DNA from: Sedimenticola hydrogenitrophicus
GTDB taxonomy: Bacteria > Pseudomonadota > Gammaproteobacteria > Chromatiales > Chromatiaceae
Assembly (NCBI RefSeq): GCF_029017505.1
Contig: NZ_JAQGEI010000004.1
Location: forward strand, 111,323-175,322
Reading direction: 5' to 3'
DNA: 64,000 bases
Positions 1 to 6,876 of the stretch are shown here, piece after piece (within the stretch, counting starts at the first letter, position 1; every line of letters starts with the position of its first letter). Both the position numbers and the translations under genes were made by a program. The notes below the pieces were generated by a model. That model saw only the letters and a list, made by a program, of their open reading frames with translations. It made no database searches and was not told where the DNA came from.

Positions 1-1
1 G

Positions 2-613
2 ACGCTGCAGGCTGCCCGGACCGACGGTATCGAGCTGGTGCTGGTGGACGCGGGTAGCGTCGACGACACCGTGACATTGTCGGCCCCGCTGGTCGATAAA
101 CTGATTTACTCGGCTGCGGGACGTGCCAAACAGATGAATGCGGGTGCCCGGGCCGCCAGCGGCGGGATCCTCTGGTTTCTCCATGCCGACAGCGTCATCC
201 ATGCCGATTTTCCCGACCTGATCCAGGCCGCACTGGTGGCGTCGGGCCGACCCTGGGGGCGGTTCGATGTCCGCCTTTCAGGACGGCGCCCGGCACTTCG
301 AATCATTGAGTTCCTGATGAACTGGCGCTCCCGGCTGACCGGCATCGTCACCGGTGACCAGGGTATCTTCATGCATCGGGCACTGTTCGAGCGGTTGGGG
401 GGATTTCCAGATATCCCGCTGATGGAGGATATCGCAATCAGCCGGCGGTTGAAGGCGTATACCCGTCCGGTGGTGGTGGCGCAGCGTCTGCAGACCTCCA
501 GTCGGCGCTGGGAGCAGGCCGGGATCATCCCCACCGTGCTATTGATGTGGCGTCTGCGCTGGGCCTACTATTTCGGCGCAGATCCGGCCCGGCTGGCACA
601 GCGCTACCGCTGA
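2..613 (+). CDS. Family 2 glycosyltransferase, arsenosugar type (5' end missing)
   Basis: The reading frame is already open at base 2, so the N-terminus lies outside the window; 203 codons remain. It is a GT-A fold family 2 glycosyltransferase. The nucleotide-sugar loop reads VDAGSVDDTV where most relatives have VDGGSTDGT. A WFLHADS stretch stands for the metal-binding DxD. GDQGIF and GGFPDIPLMED are the hallmarks of the TIGR04283 group, which is named from its association with arsenosugar biosynthesis. The next gene belongs to the partner family TIGR04282, which strengthens the call. The actual sugar substrate cannot be read from sequence. A 14-bp tandem duplication sits over its stop codon. 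Confidence 0.85.
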   Translation, partial: TLQAARTDGIELVLVDAGSVDDTVTLSAPLVDKLIYSAAGRAKQMNAGARAASGGILWFLHADSVIHADFPDLIQAALVASGRPWGRFDVRLSGRRPALRIIEFLMNWRSRLTGIVTGDQGIFMHRALFERLGGFPDIPLMEDIAISRRLKAYTRPVVVAQRLQTSSRRWEQAGIIPTVLLMWRLRWAYYFGADPARLAQRYR

Positions 614-637
614 TGCTATTTCACTGATGCTATTTCC
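610..637 (+). repeat. 14-bp tandem duplication at a stop/start junction
   Basis: Units 610-623 and 624-637 (ctgatgctatttc plus a or c) are identical except for the last base. The first copy carries the stop of the upstream glycosyltransferase overlapping an ATG; the second carries the ATG used by the next gene. The ATG in the first copy now reads only four codons before a stop. Confidence 0.8.
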
Positions 638-1250
638 TGGTGGCCGTATCCTGCTCTTTGCCAAGGCGCCGCTGCCTGGGCAGGTAAAGACACGCCTGAT
701 TCCCGCGGTGGGTGAGCAGCGTGCCGCGCAGCTCTATCGGGAACTCCTGGAGCGGATGATAGGGGAGGCAGCCGCGGGCATAGCGCCGGTTGAGATCTGG
801 TGCGCGCCGGACACACGACATGGCGTTTTTCGGGAAGCCGCGAGCAATCCCTCGATCAGCCTCCATACCCAGCCGGGGGGCGACCTGGGTGAACGGATGG
901 CGTTCGCAACCCGACAGGCGCTGACCCGATCAGAGGCGGTACTGCTGATCGGTGGTGATTGTCCGGTGCTGAATGGGGCGCATCTGAAACAGGCGTTCGC
1001 TTGGCTCTATGCCGGCTCTGATGCGGTGCTGGGGCCGGCGGAGGATGGCGGTTATGTGCTGCTGGGCCTGAGGCGGGTGGCGCGGGAGCTGTTTGCCGGG
1101 ATCCCCTGGAGCACCCCGGCGGTGTTGGATGTCACGCGCCGCCGTCTTGGCGAATTGAACTGGTCATGGCGCGAGTTTGAGCCGCTTTGGGATCTGGATC
1201 GGGAAGCCGATCTTGACAGATATCTGCGCTTGAACGGGGGTTCCCAATAA
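627..1250 (+). CDS. DUF2064 / TIGR04282 glycosyltransferase-like protein
   Basis: 207-residue protein of the DUF2064 family, a nucleotidyltransferase/GT-A fold group related to CofC and MobA. It shows the N-terminal LLFAKAPLPGQVKTRL motif, which binds a nucleotide in related enzymes, then GGDCPVL around residue 112 and GPAEDGGYVLLGL around residue 137. TIGR04282 members commonly pair with the upstream TIGR04283 type and are annotated as arsenosugar biosynthesis glycosyltransferases. The biochemistry is largely inferred from gene context. The start at 627 is the first ATG leading into the conserved motif. It lies 13 nt after the preceding stop, in the second unit of a 14-bp tandem duplication; the first unit would have given the common TGATG overlap. 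Confidence 0.85.
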   Translation: MLFPGGRILLFAKAPLPGQVKTRLIPAVGEQRAAQLYRELLERMIGEAAAGIAPVEIWCAPDTRHGVFREAASNPSISLHTQPGGDLGERMAFATRQALTRSEAVLLIGGDCPVLNGAHLKQAFAWLYAGSDAVLGPAEDGGYVLLGLRRVARELFAGIPWSTPAVLDVTRRRLGELNWSWREFEPLWDLDREADLDRYLRLNGGSQ

Positions 1251-1321
1251 TCTCCGAGGTGGGTGTCGAACTCAATTTGGTGAATGCACCGGCGCCTATC
1301 TCCGGCGCTGCGGTTTGATTT

Positions 1322-1368
1322 GCCCTCCATAGGGCGGGCCGTTCCCGCCGATGGCGCCCTATGGCGGA
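1322..1368. repeat. GC-rich palindromic repeat
   Basis: A hairpin-forming unit with a gggcgggccgttcccgcc core followed by gatggcgccctatgg. Related units occur near 3445-3480, 8981-9005 and twice inside flgJ (13322-13347, 13394-13419). It is part of the gene-free interval 1251-1577. Confidence 0.6.
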
Positions 1369-1375
1369 GGAAGTA

Positions 1376-1508
1376 CCACGGATGGATACGGATACACACG
1401 GATTCGGGATAGGGAGCTGTCCAACGGACGGTTGGCCGCGCCAGGGGGGCATGCATGTGCCCAACTGGAGGGTGGGTTCATCTGTGTCCATCCGTGTGCA
1501 TCCGTGGT
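1376..1508. repeat. Inverted repeat of cacggatg units
   Basis: The left arm at 1376-1404 begins accacggatgga. The right arm at 1480-1508 is its near-complete reverse complement ending catccgtggt. About 75 bp of unrelated GC-rich sequence separates the arms. Together with the unit at 1322 and a fragment of the gtaggatgcggtgag repeat at 1521-1543, this fills the interval between the DUF2064 gene and flgN. I see no gene there. Confidence 0.7.
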
Positions 1509-1577
1509 TCGGATAGCAAGGTAGGATGCGGTGAGGTAATGAAACTTTACCGATTCGAGCGCGGTTGACGGGTGCCG

Positions 1578-2069
1578 TCAGGCCTTGGTCAGTGTGTGGC
1601 CGGACTGCGTCTGGTGGTGCTGCCCCTTGGCGCCATAGGTGTTTCTGCTTTCGGTGCGTCCGCAGAGTATGTCCAGCGCCTGCTGGTTGTGACGCTGGCT
1701 GAGGGCCAGTATGCCGCCGTTGATCTCATTCTGTTCACGCAGTTGGCCGGCGATCTCTCCCAATTGGCGCCATAGATCGGTACAGGCGGTATCGGGGTTG
1801 GCCTGAAACAGCGCCTCGATTCCCTCGCTGCCTGGGGCAACCCTGAGCGAGGCGAGCAGCTGTTCCCGCTGCCTGCCGCTGAGCTGCATCTGTTCTACCG
1901 CCTGCTGTTTCTCGCTGCTGATCTCCAGAACCCGATCGGGATCGCGGGACTTGAGCGCGCTGTGCTCGCGCTGAAGAATGGCCGCTAGCGAGCGGGCGCA
2001 CTCCAACTCGACGGAGAGGATCCGGCTGAGTCGGTTCTGCTGTTCGGCAGAGAGGTTCACGCGGCACAT
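1578..2069 (-). CDS. flgN: FlgN, chaperone for the hook-associated proteins
   Basis: Helical protein of about 160 residues, directly downstream of flgM, where flgN is normally found. FlgN keeps FlgK and FlgL unfolded and escorts them to the flagellar export gate. The body (SAEQQNRLSRI onward, rich in Q, E, L and R) fits the family. The start is unclear because a repeat lies over the 5' end. In-frame candidates are TTG 2126, ATG 2069 and GTG 2060. The good ribosome binding site (aggag, overlapping the flgM stop) instead serves the out-of-frame ATG at 2134. The GTG at 2060 overlaps the TGA that ends that leader, so re-initiation there is plausible. The C-terminus is polar and free of motifs. 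Confidence 0.82.
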   Translation of the reverse strand: MCRVNLSAEQQNRLSRILSVELECARSLAAILQREHSALKSRDPDRVLEISSEKQQAVEQMQLSGRQREQLLASLRVAPGSEGIEALFQANPDTACTDLWRQLGEIAGQLREQNEINGGILALSQRHNQQALDILCGRTESRNTYGAKGQHHQTQSGHTLTKA

Positions 2070-2130
2070 CCCCGTGCCACACCCTGACGGGTGGCCTTCG
2101 GGCGTAAAAATTGACTGTCCTGGCAATTCT
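2055..2130 (-). mobile_element. Short repeat inserted into the 5' end of flgN
   Basis: Read on the minus strand, this segment (ttgccagga ... acgcccgaaggcca ... ggcacggggatgtgcc) matches in order the repeats at 6798-6862 and 37398-37462. Those consist of a tcgccaggagcga stem, a ccccgaagggg stem and a gcgcagggacgcgc stem. TGAA occurs on both sides (2133-2130 and 2059-2056), a possible target duplication. Deleting the 74 bp between these copies joins the ATG at 2134 to AACCTCTCT, giving MNLSAEQ in frame. Confidence 0.6.
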
Positions 2131-2134
2131 TCAT
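2057..2134 (-). CDS. 25-codon leader ORF upstream of flgN, made by the insertion
   Basis: ATG at 2134 lies six bases after an aggag ribosome binding site and three bases after the flgM stop. It reads 25 codons, mostly through the inserted repeat, and stops with TGA at 2059-2057, overlapping the in-frame flgN GTG at 2060 (GTGA). It is probably a remnant of the old flgN start and may couple translation to the new one. A function for the peptide itself is unlikely. Confidence 0.45.
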   Translation of the reverse strand: MKNCQDSQFLRPKATRQGVARGCAA

Positions 2135-2137
2135 TGA

Positions 2138-2488
2138 TTACTCCTTTTGTTCCAGTTGCGAAAATTGGCGCTCCTGCGCCAGCAGATTCTCCGCGGCATC
2201 CTCCGGTTCGAATACAAAGGTGCCGGTTGCCAGGGATCGTTGTACATCCGAGACGCGTTGTGCATCTGCGATCGGCAGGCTGGCGATCTGTGCCTCCAGT
2301 TCCCGCAGTCGGGTGGCCGATACCGTCAGGCTTACGGTATCTCCTCCGGTGCCGGCTGATTTTCCGGCGGACTTTCCGGCGGACTTTCCGGGAGAGGCGC
2401 TGCCTGCCGTCTGCGTTTTTTCACTCTTATTGCTCTGGTTACTCTCACCGGTATTGATAGGGTGCCCGGATAGACCTTTGATTTTCAT
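2138..2488 (-). CDS. flgM: FlgM, anti-sigma-28 factor
   Basis: 116-residue FlgM. It binds FliA (sigma-28) and is exported through the finished hook, which releases late flagellar transcription. The conserved C-terminal helices (RVSDVQRSLATGTF and the AENLLAQE region) are present. The N-terminal half is low-complexity and includes three tandem GKSA units near residues 34-46, fitting the disordered, exportable part. The start ATG at 2488 begins MKIKGL and follows a ggtgg element; an upstream in-frame extension is not supported. A sigma-28 promoter (2523-2549) precedes it. Its stop codon overlaps the ribosome binding site for flgN. Confidence 0.93.
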   Translation of the reverse strand: MKIKGLSGHPINTGESNQSNKSEKTQTAGSASPGKSAGKSAGKSAGTGGDTVSLTVSATRLRELEAQIASLPIADAQRVSDVQRSLATGTFVFEPEDAAENLLAQERQFSQLEQKE

Positions 2489-2522
2489 GATGTTAACCAC
2501 CGTGTAAAAAATTCCTATCAGG

Positions 2523-2549
2523 ATAGCGGCCAAACGGATACGGGCTTTA
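2523..2549 (-). promoter_or_regulatory. Sigma-28 (FliA) promoter for flgM-flgN
   Basis: On the minus strand TAAAGCCC, 11 bp, GCCGCTAT. The consensus is TAAAGTTT-N11-GCCGATAA. It sits about 35 bp upstream of the flgM ATG and implies the usual FliA autoregulatory loop. Confidence 0.72.
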
Positions 2550-2602
2550 GTCGGATTCGGTCTGTTTGACGATAAAAACCCGGGTCAGTTCACACTGCCG
2601 GC

Positions 2603-2623
2603 CGGTCAAGTCCGACAGACTCC
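2603..2623 (-). repeat. End of a dispersed element at the flgA stop codon
   Basis: Reading leftward from flgA, the TAG stop merges with gagtctgtcggacttgacc. The same terminal sequence borders the element at 37279-37504. Only the end is recognisable here. Confidence 0.55.
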
Positions 2624-3351
2624 TAGGTAGTTGCCTTCACCACGCCCGAGGCGATGACGGTAGCCTCGATGCGTCTGTTGGAGCTGTTGTTCTCCACCTT
2701 GATACGCTCTCCGACGGCGCCATTCGATAGCGCCTTGCCATTCATCCGGACCTGCAAGGTGCCTATCTGGGCCAAGATCACCACCTGATTGCCTTTTTTA
2801 ACCGCGTGCTGGATCACCATCTGGCCTGGGGTCAGGATGGCATCGGCATGAAGCCGGCGTTTCAGTTTTTTGCCTATCGCCTGCCGGGGATTTTCAACAT
2901 AACCCCGATGCAGTCTGGCGACGTCCCGTTGTTCGGTTTTGATGTCCGCTGCTGTGAGGATGGTGCCCCTGGGCAGCTCGCGGTCGGCAACCACGATCTC
3001 TTTCATGATCGAGAGGGTCACCGGGACATAGAGTGTCCAGCCATCGCTATCGTTACAGCGCACGCCGATGGTTATCCGGGATGAGTTTTTACGGCCATAG
3101 GGTGCGAAGGTGTCCAGCTCCTGAGCGCATGCCGACAGCCGTAGCCTGTTGTCGAGGCGTCCCGCCGAGACGCTGACCTGCTGATTCTCATCGTCCAGAT
3201 CGTTCAGGACATGCTGTTCCGCCGCCGTTCGAATACTCTCGTGGGGTTGGGTCGGCTCGCCGCCGGCCGAGATTGCCGTGAGCGGCCAGACGAGAAGCAG
3301 GATCGGCCAGAAATGCCGTCCTCCGCTTATGGTTGTCAATCTGCTCATCAC
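2623..3351 (-). CDS. flgA: FlgA, P-ring assembly chaperone
   Basis: 242-residue periplasmic protein that helps FlgI assemble the P-ring around the flagellar rod. There is a Sec signal peptide (hydrophobic stretch near residues 14-29, cleavage near AISAG). The C-terminal SAF-like domain shows the expected VADRELPRGTIL and LTPGQMVI segments, and the end reads VENNSSNRRIEATV. Length is typical. It lies on the opposite strand to cheV and is followed by flgM. A strong sigma-54 promoter lies 47 bp upstream, so it is probably expressed with the other early flagellar genes. Its TAG stop coincides with the terminus of a repeat element. Confidence 0.93.
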   Translation of the reverse strand: MMSRLTTISGGRHFWPILLLVWPLTAISAGGEPTQPHESIRTAAEQHVLNDLDDENQQVSVSAGRLDNRLRLSACAQELDTFAPYGRKNSSRITIGVRCNDSDGWTLYVPVTLSIMKEIVVADRELPRGTILTAADIKTEQRDVARLHRGYVENPRQAIGKKLKRRLHADAILTPGQMVIQHAVKKGNQVVILAQIGTLQVRMNGKALSNGAVGERIKVENNSSNRRIEATVIASGVVKATT

Positions 3352-3397
3352 TTCACCTGTTGAGTTGTCCGGTTCTATTGGTTGCCGCCTGAGAAAT

Positions 3398-3415
3398 ATG
3401 CAAAACCCGTGCCTG
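3398..3415 (-). promoter_or_regulatory. Sigma-54 promoter for flgA
   Basis: On the minus strand AGGCACGGGTTTTGCAT gives GG-N10-GC with a near-consensus GGCACG -24 block and TTGCA -12 block. GG is at 3413-3412 and GC at 3401-3400, about 50 bp before the flgA start. Confidence 0.75.
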
Positions 3416-3444
3416 AAACCAGCAGGATTTACCGCCCCCTACGT

Positions 3445-3556
3445 CGGCGATAGGGCTGGCCGAGCCCGCCGATGGCGCCCACTGCATCATTCGCTGGCCG
3501 CCGGATCGATGCGGTTCGCAAGCTCACCGGCATCCTGCGAGCCTCATGCGGAGGAT
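3445..3556. repeat. Two palindromic repeats between flgA and cheV
   Basis: A gggctggccgagcccgcc unit (3450-3480) is followed by the reverse form of the gtaggatgccggtgagc repeat (gatgcggttcgcaagctcac at 3508 onward, with a gcatcattcg arm at 3484). The relevant promoters lie outside it. Confidence 0.6.
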
Positions 3557-3583
3557 TAAAGCAATAGTGTGGTGGGTCGCTAA
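3557..3583 (+). promoter_or_regulatory. Probable sigma-28 promoter for cheV-cheR
   Basis: TAAAGCAA, 11 bp, GTCGCTAA (six of eight -10 positions match GCCGATAA). It lies 34 bp upstream of the cheV ATG, just after the repeat cluster. Confidence 0.5.
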
Positions 3584-3617
3584 CATCTGACAGAGGACAT
3601 AGAACTGAGGGGTGGAG

Positions 3618-4571
3618 ATGGCCGGTATCCTTGACGGTGTTGATCAGCGAACCAAACTTGCAGGTAGAAATAGACTCGAACTGTTGCTGTTTCAGCTGGC
3701 CGGCAGACAGCGCTTCGGTATCAACGTCTTTAAGGTGCAGGAAGTGATTCAGTGTCCGCCATTGACCCAGTTGCCCGGCTCCCATCCGGTGGTGCGGGGG
3801 ATTGCCAACATGCGCGGAAAAACCATCACGGTCATGGATCTCTCCCAGGCCATCGGCGGGCCTCCGCTGGCCAATATCGAAGGGCGTTTCGTCATCATTA
3901 CCGAGTATAACCGTCGGGTGCAGGGGTTCCTGGTGGGTTCGGTTGACCGGATTGTCAACATGAACTGGGGCGATATTCTGCCCCCACCCAAGGGCGCGGC
4001 CAAGGGCAGCTACATGACGGCGGTCACCCGTGTCGATGATGAGCTGGTGGAAATTATCGATGTGGAGAAGGTGCTTAGCGAGATTGTCGCGATATCGGAG
4101 GATGTGTCCGACGGTATTATAGATGAAGCGGAAATCGATGAGTCCCAGCATGTTTTGATCGCCGATGACTCCTCGGTGGCGCGCAATCAGGTCAAGCGTG
4201 TACTGGACAGACTGGGTGTGATGACCACAATCTGCAATGATGGCAAACAGGCGCTCGACCAGTTGAAGGCCTGGACCAATGAGGGAAGGAATGTCTCAAG
4301 CTTTTTGTCGCTGGTGATCTCGGATGTGGAGATGCCGATGATGGATGGTTATACCCTGACGACCGAGATACGCAAGGATCCGGCGCTCGCCAATCTGCAT
4401 GTTATCCTCCATACTTCCCTGAGCGGTGTGTTCAATCAGAGCATGATTGAAAAGGTCGGGGCCAACGCCTTCCTGGCCAAATTTGCGCCGGATGAGCTGG
4501 CCAGGGTAGTACAGGCGCGCCTCAAACAACACAAGCTGGAAGTCCAAGCGCTGGCCTCCCGACAGGGATAG
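3618..4571 (+). CDS. cheV: CheV, CheW-receiver chemotaxis coupling protein
   Basis: 317-residue CheV. An N-terminal CheW-like domain (about residues 20-160, with RGIANMRGKTITVMDL) links chemoreceptors to the kinase CheA. A C-terminal receiver domain (about 178-305) carries the acidic pair in LIADDSS, the phospho-acceptor aspartate in ISDVEMPMMDG and the lysine in FLAKF. Phosphorylation probably adjusts receptor-kinase coupling during adaptation. ATG 3618 is preferred over the GTG at 3612 because it has the gaggggtgg ribosome binding site at normal distance. The CheR methyltransferase follows after a repeat-filled gap, which places adaptation genes at the head of the hook-basal body cluster. 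Confidence 0.93.
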   Translation: MAGILDGVDQRTKLAGRNRLELLLFQLAGRQRFGINVFKVQEVIQCPPLTQLPGSHPVVRGIANMRGKTITVMDLSQAIGGPPLANIEGRFVIITEYNRRVQGFLVGSVDRIVNMNWGDILPPPKGAAKGSYMTAVTRVDDELVEIIDVEKVLSEIVAISEDVSDGIIDEAEIDESQHVLIADDSSVARNQVKRVLDRLGVMTTICNDGKQALDQLKAWTNEGRNVSSFLSLVISDVEMPMMDGYTLTTEIRKDPALANLHVILHTSLSGVFNQSMIEKVGANAFLAKFAPDELARVVQARLKQHKLEVQALASRQG

Positions 4572-4610
4572 AAACAGACTTGATCAGTATGGATCACCAT
4601 CTAACCCAGA

Positions 4611-4760
4611 TTATTCTCGCAAAGACGCAAGGCACGCAAAGGTCAGCAAATCACGACCCCCTGAATTGATGGCAACCCATTGCCCAGCCCGGAGCCTGCC
4701 GGGATAGATGTGCGTTATGTCCTTGTTTTCTTTGCCTTCTTGGCGTCGGTACGAGAGATT
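4611..4760. repeat. Inverted repeat with ttctcgcaaagacgc arms
   Basis: Left arm 4611-4641 (ttattctcgcaaagacgcaa). The right arm ends near 4760 (tttgccttcttggcg ... cgagagat). Related copies lie at 44151-44232 and 63911-63992. It occupies most of the 229-bp cheV-cheR gap. Confidence 0.75.
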
Positions 4761-4800
4761 TATGAAATGATAGGGCGAACAGTGCCTAGCGAGCCGGAAT

Positions 4801-5619
4801 ATGCTGTCACACGGTGATTACGAGGCGTTTCAGATGTTTCTCGAGGACGCCTGCGGGATTGTGTTGGGCGCTGGAAAGGAGTACCTGGTCTCAAGCCGTC
4901 TCGGCGGGTTGATGCGTGAGTACGGGATCGCCACGGTGGGTGAGCTGCTGAACCAGCTCGGCAGCGGCAGGAATCCACGGCTCAGGACCAGTATCATTGA
5001 TGCGATGACCACCAACGAGACCTTCTGGTTTCGCGATATGTCCCACTTTCGCCTGCTGCAGGAAATGATCTGCCCGGAGATAAAGGCCCGCTCGAGTCGC
5101 TCTATCCGGCTCTGGTCCGCCGCCTGTTCCTATGGTCAGGAGCCTTACAACCTGAGCATGGTGGTGCAGGACTATCAGCGGGCCAATCCCGGCGCGCTTC
5201 CGGGCGGGGTCGAGGTGATTGCCACCGATATCTCTTCGACTGTCCTGACCGAGGCCAGGAAGGGGATCTATTGCGGCATGTCCTCCTCCCGTGGCCTGAG
5301 TCTGGACCAGCAGAACCGCTATTTCAAAGTCAATGGCGACTGTCTGGAGGTCAGGCCGGAGATCCGTCAGCGGGTCAGCTTCCGCGAACTCAACCTGACC
5401 AAGGGTTACGAGATTCTGGGGCGATTCGACGTCATCTTCTGCCGCAATGTCCTGATCTACTTCTCCAGCGAACAGAAACGCGACATCATCAATCGCATGG
5501 CCCGGTCACTCAATCCGGGCGGCTACCTGTTTCTGGGTTCCACCGAGTCGCTTTCGGCCCATACCGACCGCTTCGAGATGGTCAGCAAGCTGGGCGGGAT
5601 TGCCTACCGTTTGAAATAA
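4801..5619 (+). CDS. cheR: CheR, chemoreceptor glutamate methyltransferase
   Basis: 272-residue SAM-dependent methyltransferase that methylates glutamates on chemoreceptors and so sets adaptation. The helical N-terminal domain (about residues 1-80) includes TTNETFWFRD. The catalytic domain has the SAM-binding stretch IRLWSAACSYGQEPY near residue 101, then ATDISSTVL and FDVIFCRNVLIYF. The usual CheR motif is LWSAACSTGEEPYS, and the Y-for-T change is mild. Length is typical. No strong promoter is visible directly upstream, so it may be read from the cheV promoter through the repeat. Confidence 0.94.
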   Translation: MLSHGDYEAFQMFLEDACGIVLGAGKEYLVSSRLGGLMREYGIATVGELLNQLGSGRNPRLRTSIIDAMTTNETFWFRDMSHFRLLQEMICPEIKARSSRSIRLWSAACSYGQEPYNLSMVVQDYQRANPGALPGGVEVIATDISSTVLTEARKGIYCGMSSSRGLSLDQQNRYFKVNGDCLEVRPEIRQRVSFRELNLTKGYEILGRFDVIFCRNVLIYFSSEQKRDIINRMARSLNPGGYLFLGSTESLSAHTDRFEMVSKLGGIAYRLK

Positions 5620-5646
5620 TCGGCGCGACAGGTTTATCACTGTCAC

Positions 5647-5815
5647 AGGGCGCCCCGTGGGCGCCATCTATTGGTTCGAATGTAGGATGCTGGTGAGCTT
5701 GCGAGCCGCATCATTCCATCCTCGGCTCCGTTATCGGTACAACCCTGTACCACTCCTCCTGGACCACTCCTCGCGGAAAGGCTTGATGCGGTTCGTGTTA
5801 CTCACCGCATCCTAC
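5647..5815. repeat. Palindromic repeats in the cheR-flgB gap
   Basis: A gggcgccccgtgggcgcc hairpin at 5648-5668 is followed by a long imperfect palindrome at 5682-5815. The latter starts gtaggatgctggtgagcttg and ends gttactcaccgcatcctac. The gap 5620-5993 otherwise holds only the flgB promoter and short unassigned sequence. Confidence 0.75.
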
Positions 5816-5942
5816 CGCACTAATCTCTTAATCTATCCATTTCCGGTCAAGGCTTGCCGCTGTGGCGGCCTCGCCTTGCCGCTTCCGCGTGGTTTTGCTG
5901 CCGGACATGCTGTAAATCCATTAAAAACAGATAGATATAATT

Positions 5943-5959
5943 TTGGCACATTGTCTGCT
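5943..5959 (+). promoter_or_regulatory. Sigma-54 promoter for the flgB operon
   Basis: TTGGCACATTGTCTGCT has GG at 5945-5946, exactly ten bases, then GC at 5957-5958. The -24 block is consensus (TTGGCAC). It lies 35 bp upstream of the flgB ATG. RpoN control of flgBCDE is typical where FleQ/FlrA is the master regulator; the activator gene is not in the window. Confidence 0.8.
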
Positions 5960-5993
5960 ACTGACCTTTCAGGTAAAACCAGGAAGCAGACCG

Positions 5994-6383
5994 ATGAGTT
6001 TCGACAAGATACTTGGAATCCATGCCCAGTCCCTGCAGCTGCATGCGCGGCGTGCCGAGGTGCTGGCCGGTAATATCGCCAATGCGGATACCCCGGGATA
6101 CAAGGCCCGGGATTTCGATTTCCGCGAGATGTTGCGCCAGGAGATGCCGCAGGCGGTGACCCTGCGGACCACCCAAACGAACCACATAGCCCCGGACAAC
6201 GGCGTCGTCTCCCCCAGCGAGATGGCCTATCGCATACCCAGTCAGGCGAGTCTGGACGGCAACACCGTGGACAGCCAGCTTGAGCATGCCGCCTACGCGG
6301 AGAACGCCATCCAGTATCAGACCAGCCTGCGCTTCCTCAGCGGCACCATCCAAACCCTCAAGAAAGCAATTACGGGACAATAA
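5994..6383 (+). CDS. flgB: FlgB, flagellar proximal rod protein
   Basis: 129-residue proximal rod subunit, part of the shaft that crosses the periplasm. The rod-family signature appears as NIANADTPGYKARDFDF around residues 24-40. The C-terminal helix that packs in the rod (YQTSLRFLSGTIQTLKKAI) is intact. ATG 5994 is chosen because aggaag lies at the proper distance and MSFDKIL is the usual family start; the in-frame GTG further upstream lies inside the promoter. It is two bases from flgC and begins the flgBCDE run. Confidence 0.95.
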   Translation: MSFDKILGIHAQSLQLHARRAEVLAGNIANADTPGYKARDFDFREMLRQEMPQAVTLRTTQTNHIAPDNGVVSPSEMAYRIPSQASLDGNTVDSQLEHAAYAENAIQYQTSLRFLSGTIQTLKKAITGQ

Positions 6384-6385
6384 TC

Positions 6386-6799
6386 ATGTCAATGTTCAAG
6401 ATATTCGACACCGCCGCCTCCGGCATGAGCGCCCAATCCCTGCGCTTGAATACCGTGGCCAGCAACATGGCCAATGTGGACAGCGTCAGCAGCAGTCTCG
6501 AGGAGACCTACCGTGCCCGTCAGCCGGTATTCAGCGCGCTACTGAACCAGTTGAATCCGGATGAGCCGGCCGTGGGCGTGCAGGTCAAGGGGATCGTGGA
6601 GAGTCAGGCACCCCTCAATAAGGAGTATGCCCCGAACCATCCCAAGGCCAATGAAGAGGGCTTTATCTTCCGCCCCAATGTCAACGTCATGGAGGAGATG
6701 GCCAATATGATCTCCGCCTCCCGCTCGTATCAAAGCAATGTGGAAGTGGTCAATACAGCCAAGCAGTTGATGGTTGCCACGTTGCGTTTAGGTGAATAA
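6386..6799 (+). CDS. flgC: FlgC, flagellar proximal rod protein
   Basis: 137-residue rod subunit. The N-terminal helix MFKIFDTAASGMSAQ and the following NTVASNMANVDS are the family signature, and the C-terminus SYQSNVEVVNTAKQLM forms the second rod helix. Its stop is followed immediately by a repeat element that separates it from flgD, in a place where the genes are usually only a few bases apart. Confidence 0.95.
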   Translation: MSMFKIFDTAASGMSAQSLRLNTVASNMANVDSVSSSLEETYRARQPVFSALLNQLNPDEPAVGVQVKGIVESQAPLNKEYAPNHPKANEEGFIFRPNVNVMEEMANMISASRSYQSNVEVVNTAKQLMVATLRLGE

Positions 6800-6862
6800 A
6801 TCGCCAGGAGCGATTTTTTGCGTAGCCCCGAAGGGGTAAGGCGCAGGGACGCGCCGAACAAT
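6798..6862 (+). repeat. Three-stem repeat between flgC and flgD
   Basis: Stems read atcgccaggagcgat, ccccgaagggg and ggcgcagggacgcgcc. Relatives lie at 37398-37462 and, degenerate, in the flgN 5' end. AATAAA occurs on both sides (6795-6800 and near 6862-6867), possibly a target duplication. Confidence 0.75.
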
Positions 6863-6876
6863 AAAGGAGCAACCGA

